NCBI GenBank assembly: GCA_041916675.1
Contig: JAYRZB010000007.1
Location: 127,765 to 191,764 of the forward strand
Direction: 5' to 3'
DNA: 64,000 nt
DNA from: JAYRZB01 sp041916675
GTDB lineage: Bacteria > Pseudomonadota > Alphaproteobacteria > Rhizobiales > Devosiaceae
The position numbers and the translations under genes were made by a program. Under the pieces are notes generated by a model. It worked only from the letters and a program-made list of their open reading frames with translations. It was not told the origin of the DNA and did not search any database. Below, piece after piece: positions 44,731-53,158 of this stretch (the stretch's first letter is position 1; every line of letters begins with the position of its first letter).

Positions 44731-46677
44731 TTAGAACTCGGCCCAGTCCTCTGCGATGGCGGCGTTGCCTTCGGAGAGGTAGACCCGGGCCGGGCGCTGC
44801 GGCCGGACGGGCTGTGGCTTCTGCCCAGGGTTCTTTTGGGCGGCATCGATGGTGAACACATCGACCACCCGGTCGAGTTCGCTGGCCTGGGCTTCGGTCT
44901 GTTCGATGGCGGCGTTGGTCTGTTCGACCAGGGCGGCATTGTGCTGGGTCATCTCGTCCATCTGGCGCACGCCGGTATTGACCTCGCCGATGGCCTGCGA
45001 CTGCTGGCGGCTGGCGCGGGCAATCTGTTCGAGCAGCGTGGTGTTGTCATGCACGGCCTGAAGCATGCCGGTCAGGGTTGCGGCGGCGTCGGCAACGAGC
45101 TTTGAGCCATCGCGCACTTCGGTGGCGCTCTGTTCGATCAAAACCTTGACCTCGCGGGAGGCTTCGGCGGCCGATTGAGCGAGGCGGCGCACTTCCACTG
45201 CCACCACGGCAAAGCCCTTGCCTGCCTCGCCGGCCCTGGCGGCCTCGACAGAGGCGTTAAGCGCTAAAAGATTGGTCTGGAAGGCGATGTCATCGATCAG
45301 CCCGATGACATTGGAGATGCGGGCCGAGGACTGGGTGATGCGGTCCATGGCGTCATTGGCCTCGCCCATCACGGTACCGCCCTTTTCGGCAGCAACATAG
45401 ACCGACTGGGCTTTTGCCGAGGCGTCTTCGGCCATGCCGGCATTGGCGGCGACGGTTTCGGCGATCTGTTCCATGGCGGCGGACGTCTGTTCGATGGTGG
45501 CCGCCTGGCGGGTGGTGCGTTCAGACAGGTCGTTGGCGCCCGAGAGGATTTCGCCGGTGGCGGTTTTGAGGGCGCGGGAGGTTTGGCGCAGCTGGGTGAC
45601 GATGCCGGTCAGGGTGTCGCCGACGGCGTTGGTATCGGCCTTGAGCTTGGCAAAAGCCCCGGCATAGTTGCCATGCATACGCTGTGTCAGGTCGGTGCGG
45701 GCCAGGGCCGCGAGCACGGTGCCGGTTTCGCTGAGCCCGCGATCGACGGTTTCGACCAGCGCGTTGACGCTTTCGGCCAGGCCATTGAGTTCGGCATCGG
45801 GGAATTCGGCCGCCACACGCTTGGAAAAATCGCCGGCAATGGCGGCATCGACCACTTCACCAAAGGCCAGTTGCAGGGTCTGCATCATTTCTGTCCGGGC
45901 CGCCTGATCCTTGACGATGCGGGCGGCTTCGGCGGCGGTGAGGCGCGCCACCTGCAGGCCGTTTTCCCGGAAGATTTCGACGGCCCGGGCCATGGCGCCA
46001 AGCTCGTCGGCGCGGGAGGCACCGGGAACGACATCAATGGCGGCAGGGTCATCGGCAATTGCGGTGGCGCTGGCAACGATGCGGCGCAGGGGTTTGGTGA
46101 CGAGGGCGCGCATAAACAGCGCCAGCCCCACGCCGATGGCGGCAAGCAGGCCGAGGCCGACGCCGATGGTGATCAGGGTGGTTTCGGTGGCGCGGGCGAA
46201 ATTGGCGCTGCGATCCCAGGCAAAAACCGCAGCACCGACCATGGCCTTGTCCGGGCCGAAATAGGCGGGCACGGCAACATAGGATATGGCGCCCTGGTTG
46301 AGCTGGCGCGTGGCTTTATCGGCAATGGCCTGGGCGGCAAGGCTTTCCATGACCGCGGCATGCGCCTCGTCGGACGCGGTGGCGCCGATGCGGTTGGCCT
46401 CAAGCCCGTAACTGGCGCCTGCCGCAAACTGGGCGCCGATCGAAGCGGTGAGGTTGTCATAAACGGTGGTCAGCGTGTCGGCCTTGCCAAAGCGGATGGC
46501 GCCGGCGAGCTGTTCGGTGGAAGCGATGGAAACGGTGACGTCGGCCTCGCCGAACTCGACCCGCAGCAGCGACTGGTTCTGGTTGGAGGCAAACCAGACG
46601 ATGCCGGCAATGCCCGCCGCCACGGCGGCCAGCACCAGCAGGAGAATCTTGAGTGTGATCGAGAGCTTCAGCGCCAT
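44731..46677 (-). CDS. Methyl-accepting chemotaxis protein
   Basis: A 648-residue chemoreceptor. Transmembrane helix 1 at about 8-29, a short periplasmic domain of about 140 residues, helix 2 at about 172-195, HAMP domain at about 196-250 and a second HAMP-like stretch at about 270-350, then the cytoplasmic signalling hairpin with the tip motif IDDIAFQTNLLALNASVEAARAGEAGKGFAVVAVEVRRLA (kinase-control region) and glutamine/glutamate methylation helices. The C-terminus ends EDWAEF, matching the xWxxF pentapeptide that tethers CheR/CheB. No che genes are in the window. The receptor follows the sensor-like gene at 46738 with a hairpin between. Confidence 0.93.
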   Translation of the reverse strand: MALKLSITLKILLLVLAAVAAGIAGIVWFASNQNQSLLRVEFGEADVTVSIASTEQLAGAIRFGKADTLTTVYDNLTASIGAQFAAGASYGLEANRIGATASDEAHAAVMESLAAQAIADKATRQLNQGAISYVAVPAYFGPDKAMVGAAVFAWDRSANFARATETTLITIGVGLGLLAAIGVGLALFMRALVTKPLRRIVASATAIADDPAAIDVVPGASRADELGAMARAVEIFRENGLQVARLTAAEAARIVKDQAARTEMMQTLQLAFGEVVDAAIAGDFSKRVAAEFPDAELNGLAESVNALVETVDRGLSETGTVLAALARTDLTQRMHGNYAGAFAKLKADTNAVGDTLTGIVTQLRQTSRALKTATGEILSGANDLSERTTRQAATIEQTSAAMEQIAETVAANAGMAEDASAKAQSVYVAAEKGGTVMGEANDAMDRITQSSARISNVIGLIDDIAFQTNLLALNASVEAARAGEAGKGFAVVAVEVRRLAQSAAEASREVKVLIEQSATEVRDGSKLVADAAATLTGMLQAVHDNTTLLEQIARASRQQSQAIGEVNTGVRQMDEMTQHNAALVEQTNAAIEQTEAQASELDRVVDVFTIDAAQKNPGQKPQPVRPQRPARVYLSEGNAAIAEDWAEF

Positions 46678-46704
46678 GAGGAGTCTTGCCTATATGGAAG
46701 AAGA

Positions 46705-46729
46705 AGCGGCTGCCCCGAAGGCAGCCGCT
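46705..46729 (-). terminator. Hairpin between sensor-like gene and chemoreceptor
   Basis: AGCGGCTGCC and GGCAGCCGCT form a 10-bp stem with a short TTCG-type loop, followed on the minus strand by TTCTTCTTCC. It lies between the sensor-like stop codon (46738) and the chemoreceptor start (46677) and may partly terminate transcription, lowering receptor relative to sensor expression. Confidence 0.6.
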
Positions 46730-46737
46730 GATGAGGC

Positions 46738-47328
46738 CTAGAGGCCGGCGATGTCGACGCCAACGGTGATGGCGCCAATCACGGTGCCGCCATCGACGAC
46801 GGGCACGCTAACCTGGCTCTGGAAAATCTGCGTGCTTTCATCCTGCTCGACATCGGAGATGTGCACGGCATCGGGCCCGACAAGGAAGGTCTGGCTCCAT
46901 TTGTCCTCGTCACCCTGCCAATAGTCGGAGGTGATATCGGACTGGCCGACATTGAGCCCCTTGGCATCCATGGCAAAGATTTCGGTGAACTTGCCGGCCG
47001 AAGCCTCTTTGACGCCGGTGAGGTAGGCCGAGGCGGGATTGGCCAGGGTCGCATCGATCAATGGCTTGCTTGAGGCCGAGACCTCGGCGCGCCACTGGGT
47101 ATCGAGCGCATCGATCTGGGCCTGATCATAGGCAGAGGTAACCGCGTTCTGGGCCTTGATGGCGGCGATCAGGGCCGGATCGGCGGCAATGGCACGGATT
47201 TCGGAATTGGCCAATTCGGTCAGCGGAGCGGAAAATTCGTTCTGCGCCAGGGCGACGGGCGCGAAGGCTGCCGCGAGCATGAGGGTGGCGCTGGCTACAT
47301 AGGCACGAAACTGATTGGTCATGGGCAT
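46738..47328 (-). CDS. Free-standing periplasmic PDC/Cache-like sensor protein (copy 1)
   Basis: A 196-residue exported protein paralogous to 43228-43785. Signal peptide to about residue 28 (ATLMLAAAFAPVALA), then ALIAAIKAQNAVTSAYDQAQIDALD, MDAKGLNVGQSDITSDYWQGDED and SVPVVDGGTVIGAITVGVD. Start 47328 is set by GGAG seven bases upstream; a longer frame to 47370 lacks a signal. It is the first gene of a unit with the chemoreceptor behind it. It may bind a ligand and present it to the receptor; this is inference. Confidence 0.8.
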   Translation of the reverse strand: MPMTNQFRAYVASATLMLAAAFAPVALAQNEFSAPLTELANSEIRAIAADPALIAAIKAQNAVTSAYDQAQIDALDTQWRAEVSASSKPLIDATLANPASAYLTGVKEASAGKFTEIFAMDAKGLNVGQSDITSDYWQGDEDKWSQTFLVGPDAVHISDVEQDESTQIFQSQVSVPVVDGGTVIGAITVGVDIAGL

Positions 47329-47401
47329 GAAGCCTCTCCTAAGTAATTTCACGTTTATCGTCTGCCGCAAGCAGTTGCTGCTCCGGAAAGACTAACAATA
47401 A

Positions 47402-47414
47402 AGGTGTGAAAACT
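47402..47414. promoter_or_regulatory. AGNTNTGAAAACT motif upstream of sensor copy 1
   Basis: AGGTGTGAAAACT matches 11 of 13 positions of the palindrome AGTTTTGAAAACT found upstream of the paralogous gene at 43785. It lies 74 bases before the start codon of copy 1. Shared regulation is plausible. Confidence 0.4.
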
Positions 47415-47435
47415 CAGTGAACTTCAGGTTATTAC

Positions 47436-47476
47436 TTTATAGTTGTGCTAAAAATGACGAAATGCTCAACTATAAA
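47436..47476. repeat. AT-rich inverted repeat upstream of the chemoreceptor unit
   Basis: TTTATAGTTG (47436-47445) and CAACTATAAA (47467-47476) are perfect 10-bp arms around a 21-base centre. A smaller dyad, TAAGTA-ATTC-TACTTA (47484-47499), overlaps the ubiG stop codon. Both lie in a markedly AT-rich interval between ubiG and the sensor gene and could be regulatory sites or a 3' structure of the ubiG transcript. Confidence 0.45.
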
Positions 47477-47492
47477 TCGCCGGTAAGTAATT

Positions 47493-48233
47493 CTACTTAG
47501 CCGGACGTGCCGCCAGGATCATGTAGTTGACGCCCAGGTCTGACGAAAGCCGCCACTCATCGGCGAGGGGATGGAAGCTGACGCCGGACCGGTCGACGAC
47601 CCTGAGGCCGTTGCGGTTGAGATAGGCGGCGATTTCGTCGGGGGTGAGGAATTTCGAATAGGTGTGGGTGCCCTTTGGCAGCCAGTTCAAAACATACTCG
47701 GCTCCGACAATGGCGAGTGCAAAGGCGCGGGCGGTGCGGTTGATGGTGGCGGTGAACATCAGGCCGCCGGGGGCGACAAGGTCGGCGCAGCTTTTCATAT
47801 AGAGCGGGACATTGTCGACATGCTCGACCACTTCCATGTTCAGAACGACATCGAAGGTTTCGCCCGCCGCCACCAGCGCTTCGGAGGTGGTGGCGCGATA
47901 ATCGATCGCAAGGCCGGACTGGGCGGCATGGATGCGGGCCACGGCAATGTTGCGCTCGGCCGCATCGATGCCGGTGACCGTGGCGCCGAGCCTTGTCAGG
48001 GGTTCGCACAACAGCCCGCCGCCGCACCCCACATCGAGAATGCGCAGGCCCTCGAAGGGGCGCAGCAGGGACGGGTCGCGGCCAAAATGGGCGAGCAGGC
48101 GTTCGCGGATATAGGTCAGGCGCACCGGATTGAACTTATGCAGCGGCTTGAACTTGCCCTTGGGGTCCCACCACTGCTCGGCCATGCGCCCGAACTTTTC
48201 GATCTCGTCGTCATTGATGGTGGTGGCGGTCAT
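47493..48233 (-). CDS. ubiG: Ubiquinone biosynthesis O-methyltransferase
   Basis: A 246-residue SAM-dependent enzyme doing both O-methylations of ubiquinone synthesis. It begins TTINDDEIEKFGRMAEQWWDPKGKFKPLHKFNPVRL, the UbiG start, with the SAM motif LRILDVGCGGGLLCEPLTRLGATVTGID and VLNMEVVEHV. Divergent from lysC across 198 bases, a conserved arrangement in Hyphomicrobiales. Confidence 0.96.
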   Translation of the reverse strand: MTATTINDDEIEKFGRMAEQWWDPKGKFKPLHKFNPVRLTYIRERLLAHFGRDPSLLRPFEGLRILDVGCGGGLLCEPLTRLGATVTGIDAAERNIAVARIHAAQSGLAIDYRATTSEALVAAGETFDVVLNMEVVEHVDNVPLYMKSCADLVAPGGLMFTATINRTARAFALAIVGAEYVLNWLPKGTHTYSKFLTPDEIAAYLNRNGLRVVDRSGVSFHPLADEWRLSSDLGVNYMILAARPAK

Positions 48234-48431
48234 GGCGGTGTCCTTGCTGGTGCCCCATTAGAGCCCGGCGCCCGCCGGGGTGGCAAGGGGCGGGGCGTCG
48301 CACCCGGCAGGTGCCAGAAATCTTGACCTGACGCGCCCGGAACGGTTGATTGCCCGCGGCCTTTGTGGCAATCCAGCGCGCGAGCAAATCAGCGCCGCAG
48401 CCAAGGGCAGGGCGGCCTTCCGGGAACGAGC

Positions 48432-49697
48432 ATGGCCCGTATCGTTATGAAGTTCGGCGGCACGTCGGTCGCCGATGTGGAACGCATCCGCCAGGCGGCA
48501 CGTCACGTCAAGCGCGAGATCGATGCCGGCAATCAGGTTAGCGTGGTGGTGTCGGCCATGTCCGGGGCGACCAACCAGCTGGTGGCCTGGGCCAAGCAGG
48601 CCGCCCCGATCCACGATGCGCGCGAATATGATGCCGTCGTGGCCTCCGGCGAGCAGGTGACGGCCGGGCTGATGGCCATCGTGCTTTCGGAGATGGGCAT
48701 TCCCTCGCGCTCGTTCTCGGGCTGGCAGGTGCCGATTGAAACCGACGACGCCCACGGGGCGGCGCGCATCATGGCCATTCCGCCCGACAATCTGGTGTCG
48801 CGGATGCAAGAGGGCATCGTGCCGGTGATCACCGGTTTCCAGGGGATTTCGCCCAAGGGCCGGATCACGACGCTGGGGCGCGGCGGCTCGGATACCTCGG
48901 CGGTGGCGGTGGCGGCGGCAGTCAAGGCCGACCGCTGCGATATCTATACCGATGTCGACGGGGTCTATACCACCGATCCGCGCATCGTGCCCAAGGCGAC
49001 GCGGATCAACAAGATCGCGTTCGAGGAAATGCTCGAAATGGCTTCGCTCGGCGCCAAGGTGCTGATGATCCGCTCGGTGGAGCTGGCCATGGCGCAGGGC
49101 GTGCGGCTGGTGGTGCGCTCGACATTTGATGACCCCGAAGCCCCGCAGGTGGGCCCGGATGGATTGCCCGGCGTGCCGGGTACGCTGGTTTGTGATGAGG
49201 ATGAAATCGTGGAAAAGCAGATCGTTTCCGGTGTCACGCTGGCGCGCGGCGAAGCCAAGATCACCCTGCGCGATGTCAAGGACAAGCCCGGGGTCGCCGC
49301 CGCGGTGTTTGGTGCACTGGCCGATGAGGCGATCGTTGTCGACATGATCGTCCAGAACATTTCGGACGACGGCAAGGTGACCGACATCACCTTTACCGTG
49401 CCCGATGGCGAATATGACAAGGCGATCGGTGCGATCAAGGCGGCGGGCGACCGCATCGAATATGCCAAGATTTCCGGCTCGCGCGGCGGGGCCAAGATTT
49501 CAGTGGTGGGCGTGGGCATGCGCAGCCATGCCGGGGTGGCGTCCTCGATGTTCAAGGCGCTGGCCGACAAGGGCATCAACATACAGCTGATTACCACTTC
49601 GGAAATCAAGACCTCGGTTCTGATCGAAGATGAATATGCCGAGCTTGCGGTGCGGGCCCTCCATACGTATTACGGTCTGGACAGGAAAGACGCCTGA
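48432..49697 (+). CDS. lysC: Aspartate kinase
   Basis: A 421-residue kinase for the first step of the aspartate family (lysine, threonine, methionine). N-terminal MARIVMKFGGTSVADVERI with the KFGGTS ATP/substrate motif; GRGGSDTSAVAVA; C-terminal tandem ACT domains (about 265-421) with the allosteric-type loops GVAAAVFGALADEAIVVDMI and SHAGVASSMFKALADKGINI. Start ATG 48432. No separate internal-start marker is obvious. Confidence 0.96.
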   Translation: MARIVMKFGGTSVADVERIRQAARHVKREIDAGNQVSVVVSAMSGATNQLVAWAKQAAPIHDAREYDAVVASGEQVTAGLMAIVLSEMGIPSRSFSGWQVPIETDDAHGAARIMAIPPDNLVSRMQEGIVPVITGFQGISPKGRITTLGRGGSDTSAVAVAAAVKADRCDIYTDVDGVYTTDPRIVPKATRINKIAFEEMLEMASLGAKVLMIRSVELAMAQGVRLVVRSTFDDPEAPQVGPDGLPGVPGTLVCDEDEIVEKQIVSGVTLARGEAKITLRDVKDKPGVAAAVFGALADEAIVVDMIVQNISDDGKVTDITFTVPDGEYDKAIGAIKAAGDRIEYAKISGSRGGAKISVVGVGMRSHAGVASSMFKALADKGINIQLITTSEIKTSVLIEDEYAELAVRALHTYYGLDRKDA

Positions 49698-49740
49698 GCC
49701 GCACGCTTTGTGAGTCGTGTGGTTCAGCGCGGAGGGAGGT

Positions 49741-49754
49741 AGCCGGAACCGGCT
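49741..49754 (+). repeat. Short hairpin before the ptsP start
   Basis: AGCCGG-AA-CCGGCT, a 6-bp stem with a two-base centre, separates a GGAGGGAGG purine-rich site (49731-49739) from the ATG at 49767. Without the hairpin the purine run would be far too distant for initiation; folded, it is brought nearer. Confidence 0.4.
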
Positions 49755-49766
49755 GCCAAGAATCGC

Positions 49767-52034
49767 ATGGCCACAACGATCGGCGGTCCTCGCGTGCTGC
49801 TGCGGCAGCTGCGCGAAACCATGGCGGAGCCCCTGGGTTCGCAGGACCGCCTGGACAAGATCGTCCAGCTGATCGCCGACAATATGCGCGCCGATGTGTG
49901 CTCGTTCTACGTGCTGCGCGATGACGGCGCGCTTGAGCTCTTCGCCACGCGCGGGCTGAAAAAAGAATCCGTGCACATGACGACGCTGCGGCTCGGCGAG
50001 GGCCTGGTCGGTCTGATCGCGGCCGAGGCCGAACCGCTGAGCCTTGAAAGCGCCCCCGAGCACCCCGCCTTCGCCTATCGCCCGGAAACCGGTGAAGACC
50101 CGTTCAACGCCTTTCTCGGGGTGCCGGTGTTGCGCGCCGGGCAGACGCTGGGCGTGCTGGTGGTACAGAACCGCGACAAGCGCATTTATGGCGAGGACGA
50201 AACCGAGGCGCTTCTGACCACGGCAACAATCCTGGCCGAAATGATCGCCACTTCGGACTTCGATAACCTCGTCAAGCCCGGCTCGGATATCGACCTGCGG
50301 CGGCCGCGCACCTTTGCCGGTGTCGGCTTTACCGATGGGGTGGCGCTGGGCCAGGTGGTGCTGCACGACCCGCGCGTGGTGGTAACCAATTTCATCGCCG
50401 AGGATATCGATGCCGAGAAGGCCCGGCTCGACCAGGCGCTGAAGACGATGCGCATGTCGATCGATGACATGCTCGACCACAATGACATGCAGCCGTCCTC
50501 GGATCATCGCGAGATTCTTGAGAGCTACCGCATGTTTGCCCATGACCGCGGGTGGGTCGATCGCATGACCGAGGCGATCAATAACGGGCTGACGGCGGAA
50601 GCGGCGGTGGAGCGGGTGCAGAACGACACCCGCGCCCGCATGATGCGGTCGACCGACCCCTATATCAAGGAACGCCTGCACGATCTCGACGACCTGGCCA
50701 ACCGCCTGCTGCGGGTCTTGACCGGCGATCACAAGGCGCTGTTTGGCAAGGAACTGCCGGAGAACTCGATCCTGGTGGCCCGCAACATGGGGCCGGCGGA
50801 CCTGCTCGAATATGATCGCACGCGCCTGCGCGGCGTGGTGCTCGAAGAGGGCGGGCCGACGGCGCATGTGGCCATCATTGCCCGCTCGCTGGGGCTGGTG
50901 GCGGTGGGGCAGGCCGAAAACATTGTTTCGATCTGCGAAGGCGGGGATGACATCATTATCGATGGCGCCGCCGGTATTGTGCACCTGCGCCCAACCCCGG
51001 AGGTCGAGCAGACCTATATCGACAAGGTGCGGCTTTCGGCCAAGCGCCGGGCCCATTATGCCGCACTGCGCGGCAAGCCATCGGTGACGCGCGATGGTGT
51101 TGCGATCACGCTTTTGCACAATTCGGGCCTGGTGGCCGACCTTCCCATGCTCGATGAGACGGGCGCGGCCGGGGTGGGGCTGTTCCGCACCGAACTGCAG
51201 TTCATGATCGCCAGCAAGCTGCCCAAGCTCAACGACCAGATTGCGCTCTACAAGCAGGCCATCGACATCACCGGGGACCGGCCGCTGGTATTCCGCCTGC
51301 TCGACATCGGCGGGGACAAGGTGATCCCCTATATGCGCTCGGCGGTGGAAGAGAACCCGGCCATGGGCTGGCGCTCGCTGCGGCTGGCGCTCGACCGGCC
51401 GGGGCTGCTGCGCACCCAGATCCGGGCGCTGCTGATGGCAGCCGACGGGCGGCCGCTCAAGATCCTGGTGCCCATGGTCACCGAGGCCTTCGAGTTCCGG
51501 CAGACGCGCGTTGTCCTCAACAAGGAAATCGAGCGGCTCAAGCGCCAGGGGCACAAGGTGCCGGTCAAGCTTGAACTGGGCGCCATGATCGAGGTGCCAT
51601 CCCTGCTCTGGGAGCTGGACCAGCTGCTGCCCGAGGCGGACTTTGTCTCGATTGGTTCCAATGACCTGGTGATGTTCCTGACCGCATCGGACCGGGCCAA
51701 TCCGCGCGTCTCCAAGAATTACGATCCGATCGCCGTGCCGCGCCTGCGGGCCCTGCGGCATATCGTTGACATGGCGGCGCGCTATGATGTGCCCCTGACC
51801 ATGTGCGGGGAACTGGCGGGCAAGCCGATCGATGCGCTGGCGCTGATGGCGATCGGCATGACCCGGCTGTCGATGAGCCCGCCCTCGATCGGGCCGATCA
51901 AGGAAATGATCCTCGGGCTCGATCTCAAGCCGATCCAGGCCTCGGTGGCCGCCGCGCTGCTGGACGGAGCGAGCGGGGTGGGCATTCGCGCGCTGCTGCT
52001 CGACTGGGCCGGCCGCCAGGGCCTTTCGATTTAA
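49767..52034 (+). CDS. ptsP: Phosphoenolpyruvate-protein phosphotransferase, nitrogen type (GAF domain)
   Basis: A 755-residue EI-Ntr. An N-terminal GAF domain (about 15-165; DKIVQLIADNMRADVCSFYVL) precedes the EI domains: the phosphohistidine domain with EEGGPTAHVAIIARS (His367), and the PEP-binding barrel with GLFRTELQFM, FRLLDIGGDKVIPY and FVSIGSNDLVMFLTASDR. It starts the Ntr phosphorelay to NPr and EIIA-Ntr, which links carbon and nitrogen status. Start ATG 49767. No ptsN or ptsO is in the window. Confidence 0.95.
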   Translation: MATTIGGPRVLLRQLRETMAEPLGSQDRLDKIVQLIADNMRADVCSFYVLRDDGALELFATRGLKKESVHMTTLRLGEGLVGLIAAEAEPLSLESAPEHPAFAYRPETGEDPFNAFLGVPVLRAGQTLGVLVVQNRDKRIYGEDETEALLTTATILAEMIATSDFDNLVKPGSDIDLRRPRTFAGVGFTDGVALGQVVLHDPRVVVTNFIAEDIDAEKARLDQALKTMRMSIDDMLDHNDMQPSSDHREILESYRMFAHDRGWVDRMTEAINNGLTAEAAVERVQNDTRARMMRSTDPYIKERLHDLDDLANRLLRVLTGDHKALFGKELPENSILVARNMGPADLLEYDRTRLRGVVLEEGGPTAHVAIIARSLGLVAVGQAENIVSICEGGDDIIIDGAAGIVHLRPTPEVEQTYIDKVRLSAKRRAHYAALRGKPSVTRDGVAITLLHNSGLVADLPMLDETGAAGVGLFRTELQFMIASKLPKLNDQIALYKQAIDITGDRPLVFRLLDIGGDKVIPYMRSAVEENPAMGWRSLRLALDRPGLLRTQIRALLMAADGRPLKILVPMVTEAFEFRQTRVVLNKEIERLKRQGHKVPVKLELGAMIEVPSLLWELDQLLPEADFVSIGSNDLVMFLTASDRANPRVSKNYDPIAVPRLRALRHIVDMAARYDVPLTMCGELAGKPIDALALMAIGMTRLSMSPPSIGPIKEMILGLDLKPIQASVAAALLDGASGVGIRALLLDWAGRQGLSI

Positions 52035-52058
52035 CCGACCTTTTGCGGAACCGTATTC

Positions 52059-53135
52059 ATGGCATCTCTGCCTCGCGACAAGCTTGACGCTCTCGAACGC
52101 CGCTTTTCCAGCGTGGAGGCGGCGCTGTCTTCGGGCCCATCGGCGGACGAATATGTGCGGCTCTCGAAGGAATATGCCGAGCTCGAGCCGGTGGTGCGCC
52201 CGATCATGATCTACCAGAAGGCGCTGGCGGACATGGAGGCGGCGGTCGAGCTGGCAGGCTCGGACGACAGGGAAATGGCCGAGATGGCGCAGGCCGAGAT
52301 CGCCGAACTCAAGCCAAAGCTCGAGCAGATGGAGCAGGATATCCGCATCCTTTTGCTGCCGCGCGACGAAGCCGACGCCAAGAACGTGATCATCGAAGTG
52401 CGGGCCGGAACCGGCGGCGATGAGGCGGCCCTGTTTGCCGGAGACCTGTTGCGCATGTACCAGCGCTATGCCGACCAGCATGGCTGGAAGCTGACGGTGA
52501 TGGAAGAAAGCCCGGGCGAAATGGGCGGCTATAAGGAAGTGATCGCCAATATCGCCGGCAAGGGGGTTTATGCCCGCCTCAAGTTCGAAAGCGGGGTGCA
52601 CCGGGTGCAGCGCGTGCCGGCCACCGAAGCCTCGGGGCGTATTCACACGTCGGCCGCAACGGTTGCGGTTTTGCCCGAGGTCGAGGAGATCGACATCGAT
52701 ATCAAGCCCGAGGATATCCGCATCGACACCATGCGCGCCTCGGGCGCGGGCGGCCAGCACGTGAATACCACCGATTCGGCGGTGCGCATTACCCACCTGC
52801 CCACCGGTATCATGGTGACCTCGGCCCAGAAGAGCCAGCACCAGAACCGGGCCCTGGCCATGCAGGTGCTGCGGGCCCGGCTTTATGAGCAGCAGCGGCA
52901 CGAGCGCGACAGCGCCCGGTCCGAAGCGCGGCGCGAGCAGGTGGGGTCGGGCGACCGGTCGGAGCGCATCCGCACCTACAACTTCCCGCAGGGCCGGGTG
53001 ACCGACCATCGGATCAACCTGACGCTCTACAAGCTCGACAAGGTGATGATCGGGGAAGCGCTCGACGAATTGATCGAATCCCTGATTGCCGACTTCCAGG
53101 CGAGCCAGCTGGCGGCCATGGAGCAGGCGCCCTGA
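52059..53135 (+). CDS. prfA: Peptide chain release factor 1
   Basis: A 358-residue release factor recognising UAA and UAG. The GGQ catalytic motif (231-233) sits in SGAGGQHVNTTDSAVRITHLPTG; HRVQRVPATEASGRIHTSAATVAVLP (with the RF1 PAT-type tripeptide) confirms class. 24 bases after ptsP and overlapping or abutting prmC, which methylates the GGQ glutamine. Confidence 0.97.
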   Translation: MASLPRDKLDALERRFSSVEAALSSGPSADEYVRLSKEYAELEPVVRPIMIYQKALADMEAAVELAGSDDREMAEMAQAEIAELKPKLEQMEQDIRILLLPRDEADAKNVIIEVRAGTGGDEAALFAGDLLRMYQRYADQHGWKLTVMEESPGEMGGYKEVIANIAGKGVYARLKFESGVHRVQRVPATEASGRIHTSAATVAVLPEVEEIDIDIKPEDIRIDTMRASGAGGQHVNTTDSAVRITHLPTGIMVTSAQKSQHQNRALAMQVLRARLYEQQRHERDSARSEARREQVGSGDRSERIRTYNFPQGRVTDHRINLTLYKLDKVMIGEALDELIESLIADFQASQLAAMEQAP

Positions 53136-53158
53136 TCCGGATCGGGCAGGCCTGGCGC

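Noticed and set aside
48310..48350. Possible promoter TTGACC-N17-GTTGAT before lysC
   Set aside because: The -10 match is weak and the region is GC-rich; not strong enough to list as a feature.
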